The translations under genes were made by a program, and so were the position numbers. Of a DNA stretch of 35,591 nt, positions 16,441 to 24,006 are shown piece by piece. The stretch spans positions 1 through 35,591 of the forward strand of contig JAYVEP010000089.1 of NCBI GenBank assembly GCA_043749225.1, in the 5' to 3' direction. Below the pieces are notes generated by a model, which worked only from the letters and a program-made list of their open reading frames with translations, ran no database searches and was not told the origin of the DNA. This DNA is from JANXUC01 sp043749225. Its GTDB lineage: Bacteria; Acidobacteriota; Terriglobia; Terriglobales; Acidobacteriaceae. Each line of letters opens with the position of its first letter. Position 1 is the first letter of the stretch.

Positions 16441-18363
16441 ATGAATTTCTTCAGAAACATTTTGTCGCTGCTGCCGTCGCCCTACCGAAACGCAAGCGTC
16501 CTTTTCTTTGCATTCACGGCAATCGCGCCCAACACTCTTGCGTCTCCCTCGACTCCGATTCAGCTTTCCGTCGATGCCACGGATGCTCCCCGCAATATTT
16601 TTCATGCGCGGCTGACGATTCCCGCAGTTCCTGGAAATCTCACCCTTGTCTATCCGAAATGGATTCCGGGAAACCATCGCCCCAGCGGCCCGATCGCGAA
16701 TCTGACCGGTCTACACTTCGAAGCCGCCGGAAAGCCCATCGCATGGGAGCGTGACACCCTCGACATGTATTCCTTCCACCTGCGAGTTCCCGAAGGTGTG
16801 CACGAAATTGAAGCCTCTCTGGATGCCATTACCGCGGACAGCGCTGGGGCGGGCGGCGCGGCAGCTTCGTCACAGCTTCTCGATCTCAACTGGAATCAAA
16901 TTGTTCTGTATCCGCAAAACACCAATTCAGACGAGCTTCAAATAAAGCCCAGTATCCACCTGCCAGTGGGCTGGAAATTTGGCAGCGCACTCAACGTGGC
17001 GCGTCAGGAACAGGGTAACGTCGAGTTTGAGCCAGTTTCGCTGACTACGCTGGTGGATTCGCCGCTGATCGCCGGAGCGCACTACCGGCAAATGCTACTT
17101 TCCAAGCCGGGAGAAAGTCCCGCGCACTATTTGGATATTGTCGCCGAAACCGAGGCTGCGCTGGAGATGAGCGATCACGATGCCGCCAGTTACAGGCAGT
17201 TGGTGTCGGAAGCGAACGCACTATTCGGCGCTCGGCACTATCGCCAATATCATTTCCTTTACACACTGAGCGACGAAGTTGGTCATCACGGACTCGAGCA
17301 TCACGAATCCAGCGACAACGCAGTCGGCGAACGCACGCTGTTAGAGCCTGACCTCGATAAAGCGGAGGCCAGTCTTCTGCCGCACGAATTCACGCATTCA
17401 TGGAATGGAAAATATCGCCGTCCAGCCGGACTCGCGACTCGCAATTACCAGGATCCCATGATCGGCGACCTGCTGTGGGTCTACGAAGGACTCACTGAAT
17501 ATCTGGGCGACGCGCTCACGGCTCGTAGCGGCCTATGGACGCAAGAGGAATATCGTGAAGCGTTGGCCGAAACGGCAGCCGGCCTCGATCATCGCACTGG
17601 ACGAACCTGGCGGCCGTTGCAAGACACTGCCCGATCCGTTCAAATCCTCCGCATGGTTGGTCCCGAATGGGCCAGCTGGCGCCGCAGCCTCGACTACTAT
17701 CCTGAAGGCGAGCTGATTTGGCTGGAAGTGGACACACGCATCCGCCAGATGACCCAAGGAAAGCGTTCCCTTGATGATTTCTGCCACAAATTTCACGGCG
17801 GGCAAGACAGCTCGCCCCGGGTTGTTTCCTATACGTTTGAAGATGTGGTGCATGCGTTGAACGATGTTGCGCCCTACGATTGGGCCAGCATGCTGCGCGA
17901 ACGACTGAATACAACCCAGCCTCGCGCCCCGCTCGACGGAATTGAAAACGGAGGCTGGAAGCTGGTTTACGACGCGCATCCCAACACCTTCACAGCCCTA
18001 AGCGAGAAGGCAAACAAGACGACGGACCTGAGTTTTTCTCTTGGATTCTGGGTCCGCAAAGAGGGAGAAATCGGCGACGTCACACCCGGCTCTCCCACCT
18101 ATGCCGCAGGCCTTGGCCCAGGAATGAAACTTGTCGGGGTCAATGGCCGGCACTGGTCCGGCGTGCTTCTGAAGGAAGCTATTCGAACAGCGCAGACTCA
18201 ACACCAACCGATTGAGCTGATTATTGAAAACAAAGAGCACATTGGAACCTATTCCGTTGCTTACTTTGATGGGGAACGATATGCGCACCTGCAGCGAGTG
18301 GAAAGTTCGCCGGATTTACTGACTCCGATTCTCACGGCCCATGCGGCTGCAATCGCACGCTAA
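16441..18363 (+). CDS. Secreted M61-family metallopeptidase (glycyl aminopeptidase-like) with PDZ domain
   Basis: 640 residues. A signal peptide ends near TLAS and is followed by the N-terminal beta domain typical of M61 (YPKWIPGNHRPSGPIANLTGL). The gluzincin catalytic site is LLPHEFTHSWNGKYRRPAG, with HEFTH at 315-319 and the third zinc ligand in WVYEGLTEY (Glu349). A C-terminal PDZ domain (~545-615) contains VTPGSPTYAAGLGPGMKLVGVNG. Length and order match the family. The ATG is preceded by GGAG 6 bases upstream (ccGGAGcataa). The gene is divergent from the sugar operon. It probably acts on peptides in the periplasm; members tend to prefer N-terminal small residues, but specificity cannot be read here. 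Confidence 0.93.
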   Translation: MNFFRNILSLLPSPYRNASVLFFAFTAIAPNTLASPSTPIQLSVDATDAPRNIFHARLTIPAVPGNLTLVYPKWIPGNHRPSGPIANLTGLHFEAAGKPIAWERDTLDMYSFHLRVPEGVHEIEASLDAITADSAGAGGAAASSQLLDLNWNQIVLYPQNTNSDELQIKPSIHLPVGWKFGSALNVARQEQGNVEFEPVSLTTLVDSPLIAGAHYRQMLLSKPGESPAHYLDIVAETEAALEMSDHDAASYRQLVSEANALFGARHYRQYHFLYTLSDEVGHHGLEHHESSDNAVGERTLLEPDLDKAEASLLPHEFTHSWNGKYRRPAGLATRNYQDPMIGDLLWVYEGLTEYLGDALTARSGLWTQEEYREALAETAAGLDHRTGRTWRPLQDTARSVQILRMVGPEWASWRRSLDYYPEGELIWLEVDTRIRQMTQGKRSLDDFCHKFHGGQDSSPRVVSYTFEDVVHALNDVAPYDWASMLRERLNTTQPRAPLDGIENGGWKLVYDAHPNTFTALSEKANKTTDLSFSLGFWVRKEGEIGDVTPGSPTYAAGLGPGMKLVGVNGRHWSGVLLKEAIRTAQTQHQPIELIIENKEHIGTYSVAYFDGERYAHLQRVESSPDLLTPILTAHAAAIAR

Positions 18364-18400
18364 GTTGACGCATATGGAACACCTATGTAAAGTTCAGCCC

Positions 18401-18943
18401 ATGCGAAATATTTGTTTGGTCGCCGTGCTTTTTTCGACCTTGCTGGTGGTAGCACAAAACAGCGAAGCTACGATTCTGATGTCTCACAACAAAGTCGACG
18501 GACCACTCGGAGGCCAACATCACAGAAGACTTGCAGGTTTTTCCGAACGGTCGCATCTTATTTGCGGAGGAAGGAACAACGGCTCTCGGGATGCCCTTCC
18601 ACGCAAGCTACACAGAACAAAACAAATGGATGCAGTCGAAGTGACCCATTTAGCTGCACTTCTTGGGAGTCGCGCCGCCCGTTCCCTCCCCAGGAAGATT
18701 CCAAGCAAGACCAGGCCCATAGACTTCTTCTGGCAGGTATCTCTTGGTATTGGCCGCGGCAACGGGTCACAAAAAATAGACGTGGAGAACTTCTTTCCCT
18801 TCGGGACGACACTCGGACACCCTTACCCCAAGACGCTCATTGAACTTGAATGCACTGTTCAGAGCATCCAGATGAAGGCGGCTAAACGGACGCAACCGAG
18901 CGCCGAAGACAGCTGGTGTAAGAAGCTGTTGGCCGCGCAATAA
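18401..18943 (+). pseudogene. Remnant of a small secreted-protein gene, probably frameshifted
   Basis: In frame from 18401 there is a good signal peptide (MRNICLVAVLFSTLLVVAQ) and about 20 further residues (to ~18510). The protein-like composition then moves to another frame (from 18516), where NITEDLQVFPNGRILFAEEG continues for ~42 residues up to TGA. After that only mixed, Arg/Ser-rich translations are seen; the first frame stays open by chance to 18943. I read this as a decayed exported protein with at least one indel. Alternatives are a genuine ~180-residue orphan or a non-coding region; no family is recognised. It follows the M61 stop by 37 bases on the same strand. Confidence 0.4.
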
Positions 18944-18981
18944 AACGCCAGCGCCCGCAGATGAAGTTCCCCACTCGACAC

Positions 18982-19000
18982 GCTCAACTATAATTTGAGC
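18982..19000 (+). promoter_or_regulatory. Palindromic promoter: inverted repeat enclosing a TATAAT -10 box
   Basis: GCTCAA-CTATAAT-TTGAGC is a perfect 6-base inverted repeat whose spacer contains TATAAT (18989-18994). It ends one base before the ATG at 19002. If the -10 is used, transcription would start at or next to the A of the ATG, giving a leaderless or nearly leaderless mRNA, and the palindrome could be an operator that blocks the -10 box. No convincing -35 hexamer is seen. Confidence 0.45.
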
Positions 19001-19001
19001 A

Positions 19002-20765
19002 ATGACCTTGAGCAGCGAAAGACCCACGCGATTCGCAACCGGATTGGCCCTTGTTCTCGCGATAACTGTATTTCCAGCTACGCGGGCAAACGCTCAGTCG
19101 CAGCCTTCCGGCCCTGTTCCCCTTGCACCCCTCTCCCACTTTGAGGACATCGCCAAATCTGCTGGCCTTACCTTCTCCCATATATCTTCGATCGACAAAA
19201 AATACATCGTGGAATCCACCAGCGGTGGCGCGGGATTAATCGACTGCGACAACGACGGTAAGCTCGACATTATTCTGGTCAATGGTTCGACGGTTGAACG
19301 CTACCGCAAGACTGGTGGCGACCCCATGATTACTCTCTACCACCAAGATTCCGACCTGAAATTCAGAGACATTACGCAGTCTGCTGGCCTGACTCGAAAA
19401 GGCTGGGGAATGGGCGTCGCCGTTGCGGATTATGACAACGACGGCCTGCCGGATATCTACGTGACTGGTTACGGCGGCAACGCGCTTTACCACAATCTTG
19501 GCAATTGCAAGTTTGAAGATGTCACGGACAAAGCTGGTTTAGCTGTCGGAGGTTTCAGCGCCGGAGCCGCCTGGGGAGATTACGACCGCGACGGGCGTGT
19601 GGATCTCTTTGTCTCTCGCTACGTTCACGTCGACATGAACAAATTGCCCGAGTTGGGCAGCGATGAAAAGTTCTGCCGATATCGAAACGTTTTCGTCCAG
19701 TGCGGACCTTGGGGCATGGTGGGCGAATCGGATTTCCTGTTCCACAATCGTGGAGATGGGACGTTTGAAGATGTTTCCAAGAAAGCGGGCGTCGACGATC
19801 CCAACCACTATTACGGCCTGGGAGCGATGTGGGGGGACTACGACGACGATGGCTGGCCTGATCTCTACGTCGCCAATGACGCTGGCCCCAACTATCTTTA
19901 CCGCAACAAACACGACGGCTCGTTCGAAGAAACCGGATTGATGGAAGGCGTCGACCTCAGCCGTGACGGCCAGGAACAAGGCTCGATGGGCGTCGATTTC
20001 GGCGACTACACCAACGAAGGGCACCTGAGTATTGTCGTCACCAATTTTGCCGATCAATCCGATACCCTCTACCGGAATCAGGGTCCGAAAGGCTTTGCCG
20101 ACGCCAGTTGGAACTCGCGGATTGCGCAGCCCAGCCGTCCCTACGTGGGATGGGGCACGTCGTTTTTCGATATGGACAACGACGGTTGGCAAGACTTGTT
20201 GGTGGTCAATGGACATGTCTATCCGCAGATGGAAACCATTCCCGGCGAATCCCGTTACAACCAGCCCATGCTCATGTTCCATAACATGCAAAACGGTACG
20301 TTCGACGAAGTAAGCGCCAGAACTGGATTGGCTGCGCTTCCGCTCAAGTCACGGCGCGGCGCGGCTTTTGGCGACATCAACAACGACGGCTGCATCGATG
20401 TCGTAATTCTCAACGTAGGCGAACCTCCCACGCTGCTGCTGAATCATTGCGATCCCGCGAACCACCGCGTAACTTTCAACCTGCTCGGCACCAAGAGCAA
20501 CCGCCTCGCCATTGGTGCGCGAGTTTCGGTAAAAACGGCCAAGGTCACGCAGATGCAAGAAGTGCGCAGCGGGTCAAGTTATCTTTCGCAGAATGATCTG
20601 CGACTGCATTTTGGATTGGCTGCGGAGGATAAGATCAGCGAAGTCCAGATTCGATGGCCAAACGGCCAGACAGAAGTCTTGAAAGATCTCGCCGCCGACT
20701 TCATCTACACAGTGAAAGAAGGCAGCGGTATCCAGCAGAAGGTACCATTCGCTTCAGTCAAGTAG
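19002..20765 (+). CDS. Secreted CRTAC1-like protein: FG-GAP/VCBS repeats plus ASPIC/UnbV domain
   Basis: 587 residues. A signal peptide (to ~ANAQ) is followed by seven calcium-loop repeats of the integrin-alpha/FG-GAP kind: DCDNDGKLD, DYDNDGLPD, DYDRDGRVD, DYDDDGWPD, DYTNEGHLS (degenerate), DMDNDGWQD and DINNDGCID. Together they should form a seven-bladed beta-propeller. The C-terminal ~75 residues (NRLAIGARVSV... SSYLSQNDLRLHFGL... EVQIRWPNGQTEVL) are a clear ASPIC/UnbV domain. Such proteins are common in Acidobacteria and Planctomycetes, are exported, and are thought to bind ligands or surfaces; an enzymatic role is not established. The ATG has only a weak upstream GAG. The stop faces the stop of the Fe-S flavoprotein gene 2 bases away. 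Confidence 0.93.
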   Translation: MTLSSERPTRFATGLALVLAITVFPATRANAQSQPSGPVPLAPLSHFEDIAKSAGLTFSHISSIDKKYIVESTSGGAGLIDCDNDGKLDIILVNGSTVERYRKTGGDPMITLYHQDSDLKFRDITQSAGLTRKGWGMGVAVADYDNDGLPDIYVTGYGGNALYHNLGNCKFEDVTDKAGLAVGGFSAGAAWGDYDRDGRVDLFVSRYVHVDMNKLPELGSDEKFCRYRNVFVQCGPWGMVGESDFLFHNRGDGTFEDVSKKAGVDDPNHYYGLGAMWGDYDDDGWPDLYVANDAGPNYLYRNKHDGSFEETGLMEGVDLSRDGQEQGSMGVDFGDYTNEGHLSIVVTNFADQSDTLYRNQGPKGFADASWNSRIAQPSRPYVGWGTSFFDMDNDGWQDLLVVNGHVYPQMETIPGESRYNQPMLMFHNMQNGTFDEVSARTGLAALPLKSRRGAAFGDINNDGCIDVVILNVGEPPTLLLNHCDPANHRVTFNLLGTKSNRLAIGARVSVKTAKVTQMQEVRSGSSYLSQNDLRLHFGLAAEDKISEVQIRWPNGQTEVLKDLAADFIYTVKEGSGIQQKVPFASVK

Positions 20766-20767
20766 TG

Positions 20768-22150
20768 CTATGCTCCGGCGCGATTCGCCTCAACCATTTG
20801 CTTCTTGTCCAATGCAGCTTGTTTAGCTTCGGCACTGGCTTCGAGGGTCAGATCGTGCATTCCAAACCGAATGCCCAGCTTCTTTAAGAAGTCGTAGGGA
20901 GGAATGCCTCCAGCAAAGATCCAGACGTAGTCGTTGGGTAGCTCACGCTGAGTGCCTTGCACGTCCAATCGGACTGAGTCCGGAGTGAACTCCAACGGAC
21001 TGGAATTGAATACGACTTCAATCTTCCCGCTGGCAATGCATTGCTCGATACGTTTTGCGTTGCGCTCTTTGATTCGGCTGAACTGGCCTTGCCGGTAAGA
21101 CATCGTTACTTTGTTCCCGACCTGCTCCGCCAAACCCATCGCCGCTTCCACCGCGCTGTCGCCGCCACCTACCACCAGAATCTTCTTGTTTACATAGTGG
21201 TCCGCTTCAATCAAGCGGTACATCACCTTACCGAGTTCCTCACCTGGAACGCCAAGCTTACGCGGAGTTCCAGCCTTACCGATAGCCATGATCACGGCGC
21301 GGGCCCGATATTGATTGCTGGCGAATTTCACGGTAAAGATGCCGTCTTCGCCTTTGCGAATGTCTTCCACCTTTTCGCTAGTGACGCAGTTAAAGTCAGA
21401 GCGGTTGAGAACGGTATCCCAAAAAGCCAGCAGAGCTTCCTTCGACAGCTCAGTCTTCTTAAACTTTCCGTACATCGGGAAATCGACCGGACTCGTCATT
21501 ACTAATTTTTGGCGCGGATACTTTGCCACCGTCCCGCCAATTTCATCTTGTTCCAAAGTTACGTAGCTGAGTTTATTTTCGATCGCGCGCAGAGACGCGC
21601 TAATTCCCGCTGGACCCGCGCCGACAATCAAAACGTCATACACCCCAGGCTGCGGTGGCGCACCAGCAAACCGCTGACCGATGTTGTCCACACAGTCACG
21701 GCCCTGGTTCACGGCGTTCTTAATGAGCGCCAGTCCGCCAAGCTCACCGACGATGAACAGGTTCTCAATGCTAGTTTCATATTCCGGCGTCATGAAAGGC
21801 ATGTCCGCACCCATGCTAGGGCTGGCCATAACCATCGTGATAGCCCCGACCGGGCACTCTTCCGCGCAAAGAGAATGTCCGATGCACTTGTGCCCATTAA
21901 CGATGGCCGCCTTCCCTGCCAGCATCACCAGCACGTCGCCTTCAGGGCAAACCATGGTGCAGGATGCGCAGCCGATGCAGTTTGTCGTATCGATGTGGGG
22001 ATGTTGCGAAGGAGGGCCTTCGGAAAAAAGTTTGCCCTTTTCCGCGGACTTGCGCGCCAACTCGTCGCGTTGCTTTAGGCCTTTCAGGTAGCCGCGTAAG
22101 AAGAACGATCCGATAACGGCGGCGACGACGAGTGCGATCAGCGTATCCAT
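20768..22150 (-). CDS. Membrane-anchored ferredoxin-flavoprotein oxidoreductase (4Fe-4S / FAD / NAD(P))
   Basis: 460 residues. One N-terminal membrane helix (residues ~3-20) is followed by a ferredoxin module: CIGCASCTMVCP (Cys58, 61, 64, 68) and CIGHSLCAEECP (Cys89, His92, Cys95, Cys99). In the second motif His replaces the usual second Cys. After a linker (~130-160) comes a TrxR/YpdA-like two-dinucleotide domain with FAD motif GAGPAG (~177-182) and NAD(P) motif GGGDSA (~300). No CxxC redox pair is visible, so a thioredoxin reductase activity is unlikely. Inference: it oxidises NAD(P)H or ferredoxin and passes electrons through FAD and Fe-S to the membrane cytochrome b encoded 30 bases upstream. 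It is the last gene of the multiheme operon. Confidence 0.85.
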   Translation of the reverse strand: MDTLIALVVAAVIGSFFLRGYLKGLKQRDELARKSAEKGKLFSEGPPSQHPHIDTTNCIGCASCTMVCPEGDVLVMLAGKAAIVNGHKCIGHSLCAEECPVGAITMVMASPSMGADMPFMTPEYETSIENLFIVGELGGLALIKNAVNQGRDCVDNIGQRFAGAPPQPGVYDVLIVGAGPAGISASLRAIENKLSYVTLEQDEIGGTVAKYPRQKLVMTSPVDFPMYGKFKKTELSKEALLAFWDTVLNRSDFNCVTSEKVEDIRKGEDGIFTVKFASNQYRARAVIMAIGKAGTPRKLGVPGEELGKVMYRLIEADHYVNKKILVVGGGDSAVEAAMGLAEQVGNKVTMSYRQGQFSRIKERNAKRIEQCIASGKIEVVFNSSPLEFTPDSVRLDVQGTQRELPNDYVWIFAGGIPPYDFLKKLGIRFGMHDLTLEASAEAKQAALDKKQMVEANRAGA

Positions 22151-22180
22151 GATTAAGGGCTCAAAACCAATCTCAAGATA

Positions 22181-23149
22181 CTAGTGCAGCCACGGCAGAT
22201 ATCCCATCGAAATCACGACGCCAATATGAATCAAAGCCAGGAAGGCGAAGGTATAGCTGAACGGCTTGTGTACAACATGCCAAAGATGGAACACCTGCTC
22301 GGCTCGAGATAGAAAGAGCACTCTCTTGGAAAGCTTTGCCTGTTCCCGGGCGGAGGCGGTGACGCGCTCCACATCCTGATTGCTGGTCGCGCGGAATCCC
22401 CCTAAAGTGACGACAATCTGTCCAAAACCCAGGGCATGGCGACGTAAGCGCGCAATCCGAATCACGCGGAGGAAATCCAACAGAATCATCTCCGCCAATG
22501 CCACGACCATCGGCATGTTCTGCACGCGATCGGCGCTAGGGAGTCGCAGGACCGGGTCGAGATCCTGTTTACGCAAGAGTTTTTGCTCTGCCAGTTGCGC
22601 TGCAAACTTGTCTTGCTCGTCCTGCAGTTCCCGCATGGAGACTTCCGCGGTGTTCAAGCTGCGCGGAATCTGGCCATAGACGTAACGGCCAATCACACCC
22701 GAAGCGGCAACCGCTGCCATGATCCAAAACGCTACCCCGGCGAATCCCTGAAATTTAAAGGAGGCGTGAAACGCAACCACAAACGGCGCCGCCAACCCCA
22801 TCATCACGTGGATATCCAGCCAATGCCGCGTGTTGCCGATCTTTCCCAACCACGCCCAATGCTTGCGCAGAGGGTAGAGGAAGATGGCGCAAAACAGAAA
22901 GAATCCAAACACGCCCAAATACAAACCGATTGGTCCACTCGGCCGCAGCAGGTGATGCTTCTCCGAAAAAGGCCTGTCTTCGACGCCCAGTCTGTAATAG
23001 TTGAGGCCGTAAACGGACAACGCCACAAGGAATGCTATGGCAATGCCGTAAAGGGCACGCAGGCGCAAAAGATGCCGGCGCTCGAAATCCTTCGTACCGG
23101 GCTTCGGCGTGTTGGTCCGGACTTGAGCTACCGCGCTACCTGTACTCAT
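22181..23149 (-). CDS. Multi-pass membrane protein, probable b-type cytochrome
   Basis: 322 residues with about five membrane helices (~33-50, 73-92, 112-128, 134-155, 296-316) and a long soluble loop (~165-285). Candidate heme-b ligands cluster at membrane positions: His109 and His114 (RHWLDIH), His128 (VAFHASF), and His288, His291, His294 and His308 in the C-terminal FHLWHVVHKPFSY...LIHIG. The layout recalls ferric-reductase-like or cytochrome b561-like diheme proteins, though I do not recognise a named family. The ATG overlaps the stop of the upstream gene by 4 bases (ATGA). Its place between a cytoplasmic Fe-S flavoprotein and exported multiheme cytochromes suggests that it carries electrons across the inner membrane. 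Confidence 0.8.
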   Translation of the reverse strand: MSTGSAVAQVRTNTPKPGTKDFERRHLLRLRALYGIAIAFLVALSVYGLNYYRLGVEDRPFSEKHHLLRPSGPIGLYLGVFGFFLFCAIFLYPLRKHWAWLGKIGNTRHWLDIHVMMGLAAPFVVAFHASFKFQGFAGVAFWIMAAVAASGVIGRYVYGQIPRSLNTAEVSMRELQDEQDKFAAQLAEQKLLRKQDLDPVLRLPSADRVQNMPMVVALAEMILLDFLRVIRIARLRRHALGFGQIVVTLGGFRATSNQDVERVTASAREQAKLSKRVLFLSRAEQVFHLWHVVHKPFSYTFAFLALIHIGVVISMGYLPWLH

Positions 23150-24006
23150 TGTGGTTTCTCATTGGGCTTTTGTTCTCCACCAGCCGGATCAGCGTCCGCA
23201 GTCGGTCCCTTCACGGCTTCCTCGGTATCCACCGAGAACCGCTTGTAGTCCGAAAAGCGATGCGTGTTCCGCCAGTGCTGGCGCTGTGTTGCCACCTCTA
23301 TGGTAGCTTCATTCGGCATCCACCAGGCCGTTGAAGAGCCTTTAAAGGTTACCGCGGTGTACTTCACTTCGCTATGCATGGAATGGAGGCCTACATCGTC
23401 CATCCCACCGGGAATATCGGCCACGGCGCGCAGCAAGTTCCCGTTTTTCTTATCCACCCAGGCCATGCCCGCGATTTCAACCGGGTAGTCGCGGCCGCGC
23501 AACATTAGCGCCATCGGAGAACGTGTCCCTGCTATGTGGTGAAACCCAATCTTCATCGCAGGATGCCCAGCCACCACTTCCTCACCCTCGTCTGTGAACT
23601 CGAAACTGTCCTGGTAGTAAGGATGAAAGACAAGAAACAGCGTGGCAAAGCCGTTGGTAATGAGAAGGGGAATCTTCTTCTTGTTCTTAGCATGAGGCGC
23701 GTCTTTGTCCTCGTAGCGCGATTCGTCGAGTGTCAGCTCACCACCGCTATTGGCAAGAATCACGAGATAGTCGTAATCCGACTGGTCTTTGAATTCCACT
23801 CGGCCGCTGTCACTCAGTTTTTCCTGCAAAACGTGCTCCGTGCATTTCACCTGTGAAAATTGATCGAGAAAATCCGAAACATGTTTCGAGGTCTGATCCA
23901 GCAGGGCCTGCGGAGGTGGATTCCCGGCTTGAGCCGCGAAGCTCATACTCAACACAACGAACAGGGACAGGCTGCGGAAAAGCATAGAGCGATAGCGCCT
24001 CATCAT
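23146..24006 (-). CDS. Secreted protein of unknown function in the multiheme operon
   Basis: 286 residues from ATG 24006, with a signal peptide (MLFRSLSLFVVLSMSFAAQA). The mature part is beta-rich: FSQVKCTEHVLQEKL, YDYLVILANSGGELTLDESR, EFTDEGEEVVAGHPAMKIGF, YPVEIAGMAWVDKKNGNLLR, WWMPNEATIEV. That pattern recalls the outer-membrane lipoprotein-sorting (LolA/RseB-like) half-barrel fold, but I cannot name a family. It has one Cys and no CxxCH. GGGAG at 24012-24016 stands 5 bases before the start, and the ATGATGA shares bases with the stop of the barrel gene upstream; the 3' end overlaps the cytochrome b start. Such tight coupling suggests it serves the same complex, perhaps in assembly or outer-membrane delivery. 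Confidence 0.75.
   Translation of the reverse strand: MMRRYRSMLFRSLSLFVVLSMSFAAQAGNPPPQALLDQTSKHVSDFLDQFSQVKCTEHVLQEKLSDSGRVEFKDQSDYDYLVILANSGGELTLDESRYEDKDAPHAKNKKKIPLLITNGFATLFLVFHPYYQDSFEFTDEGEEVVAGHPAMKIGFHHIAGTRSPMALMLRGRDYPVEIAGMAWVDKKNGNLLRAVADIPGGMDDVGLHSMHSEVKYTAVTFKGSSTAWWMPNEATIEVATQRQHWRNTHRFSDYKRFSVDTEEAVKGPTADADPAGGEQKPNEKPQ

Noticed and set aside
18520..19027. Minus-strand open frames opposite the decayed gene
   Set aside because: They are short, without signal peptide or motif, and one runs into the start of the CRTAC1-like gene.
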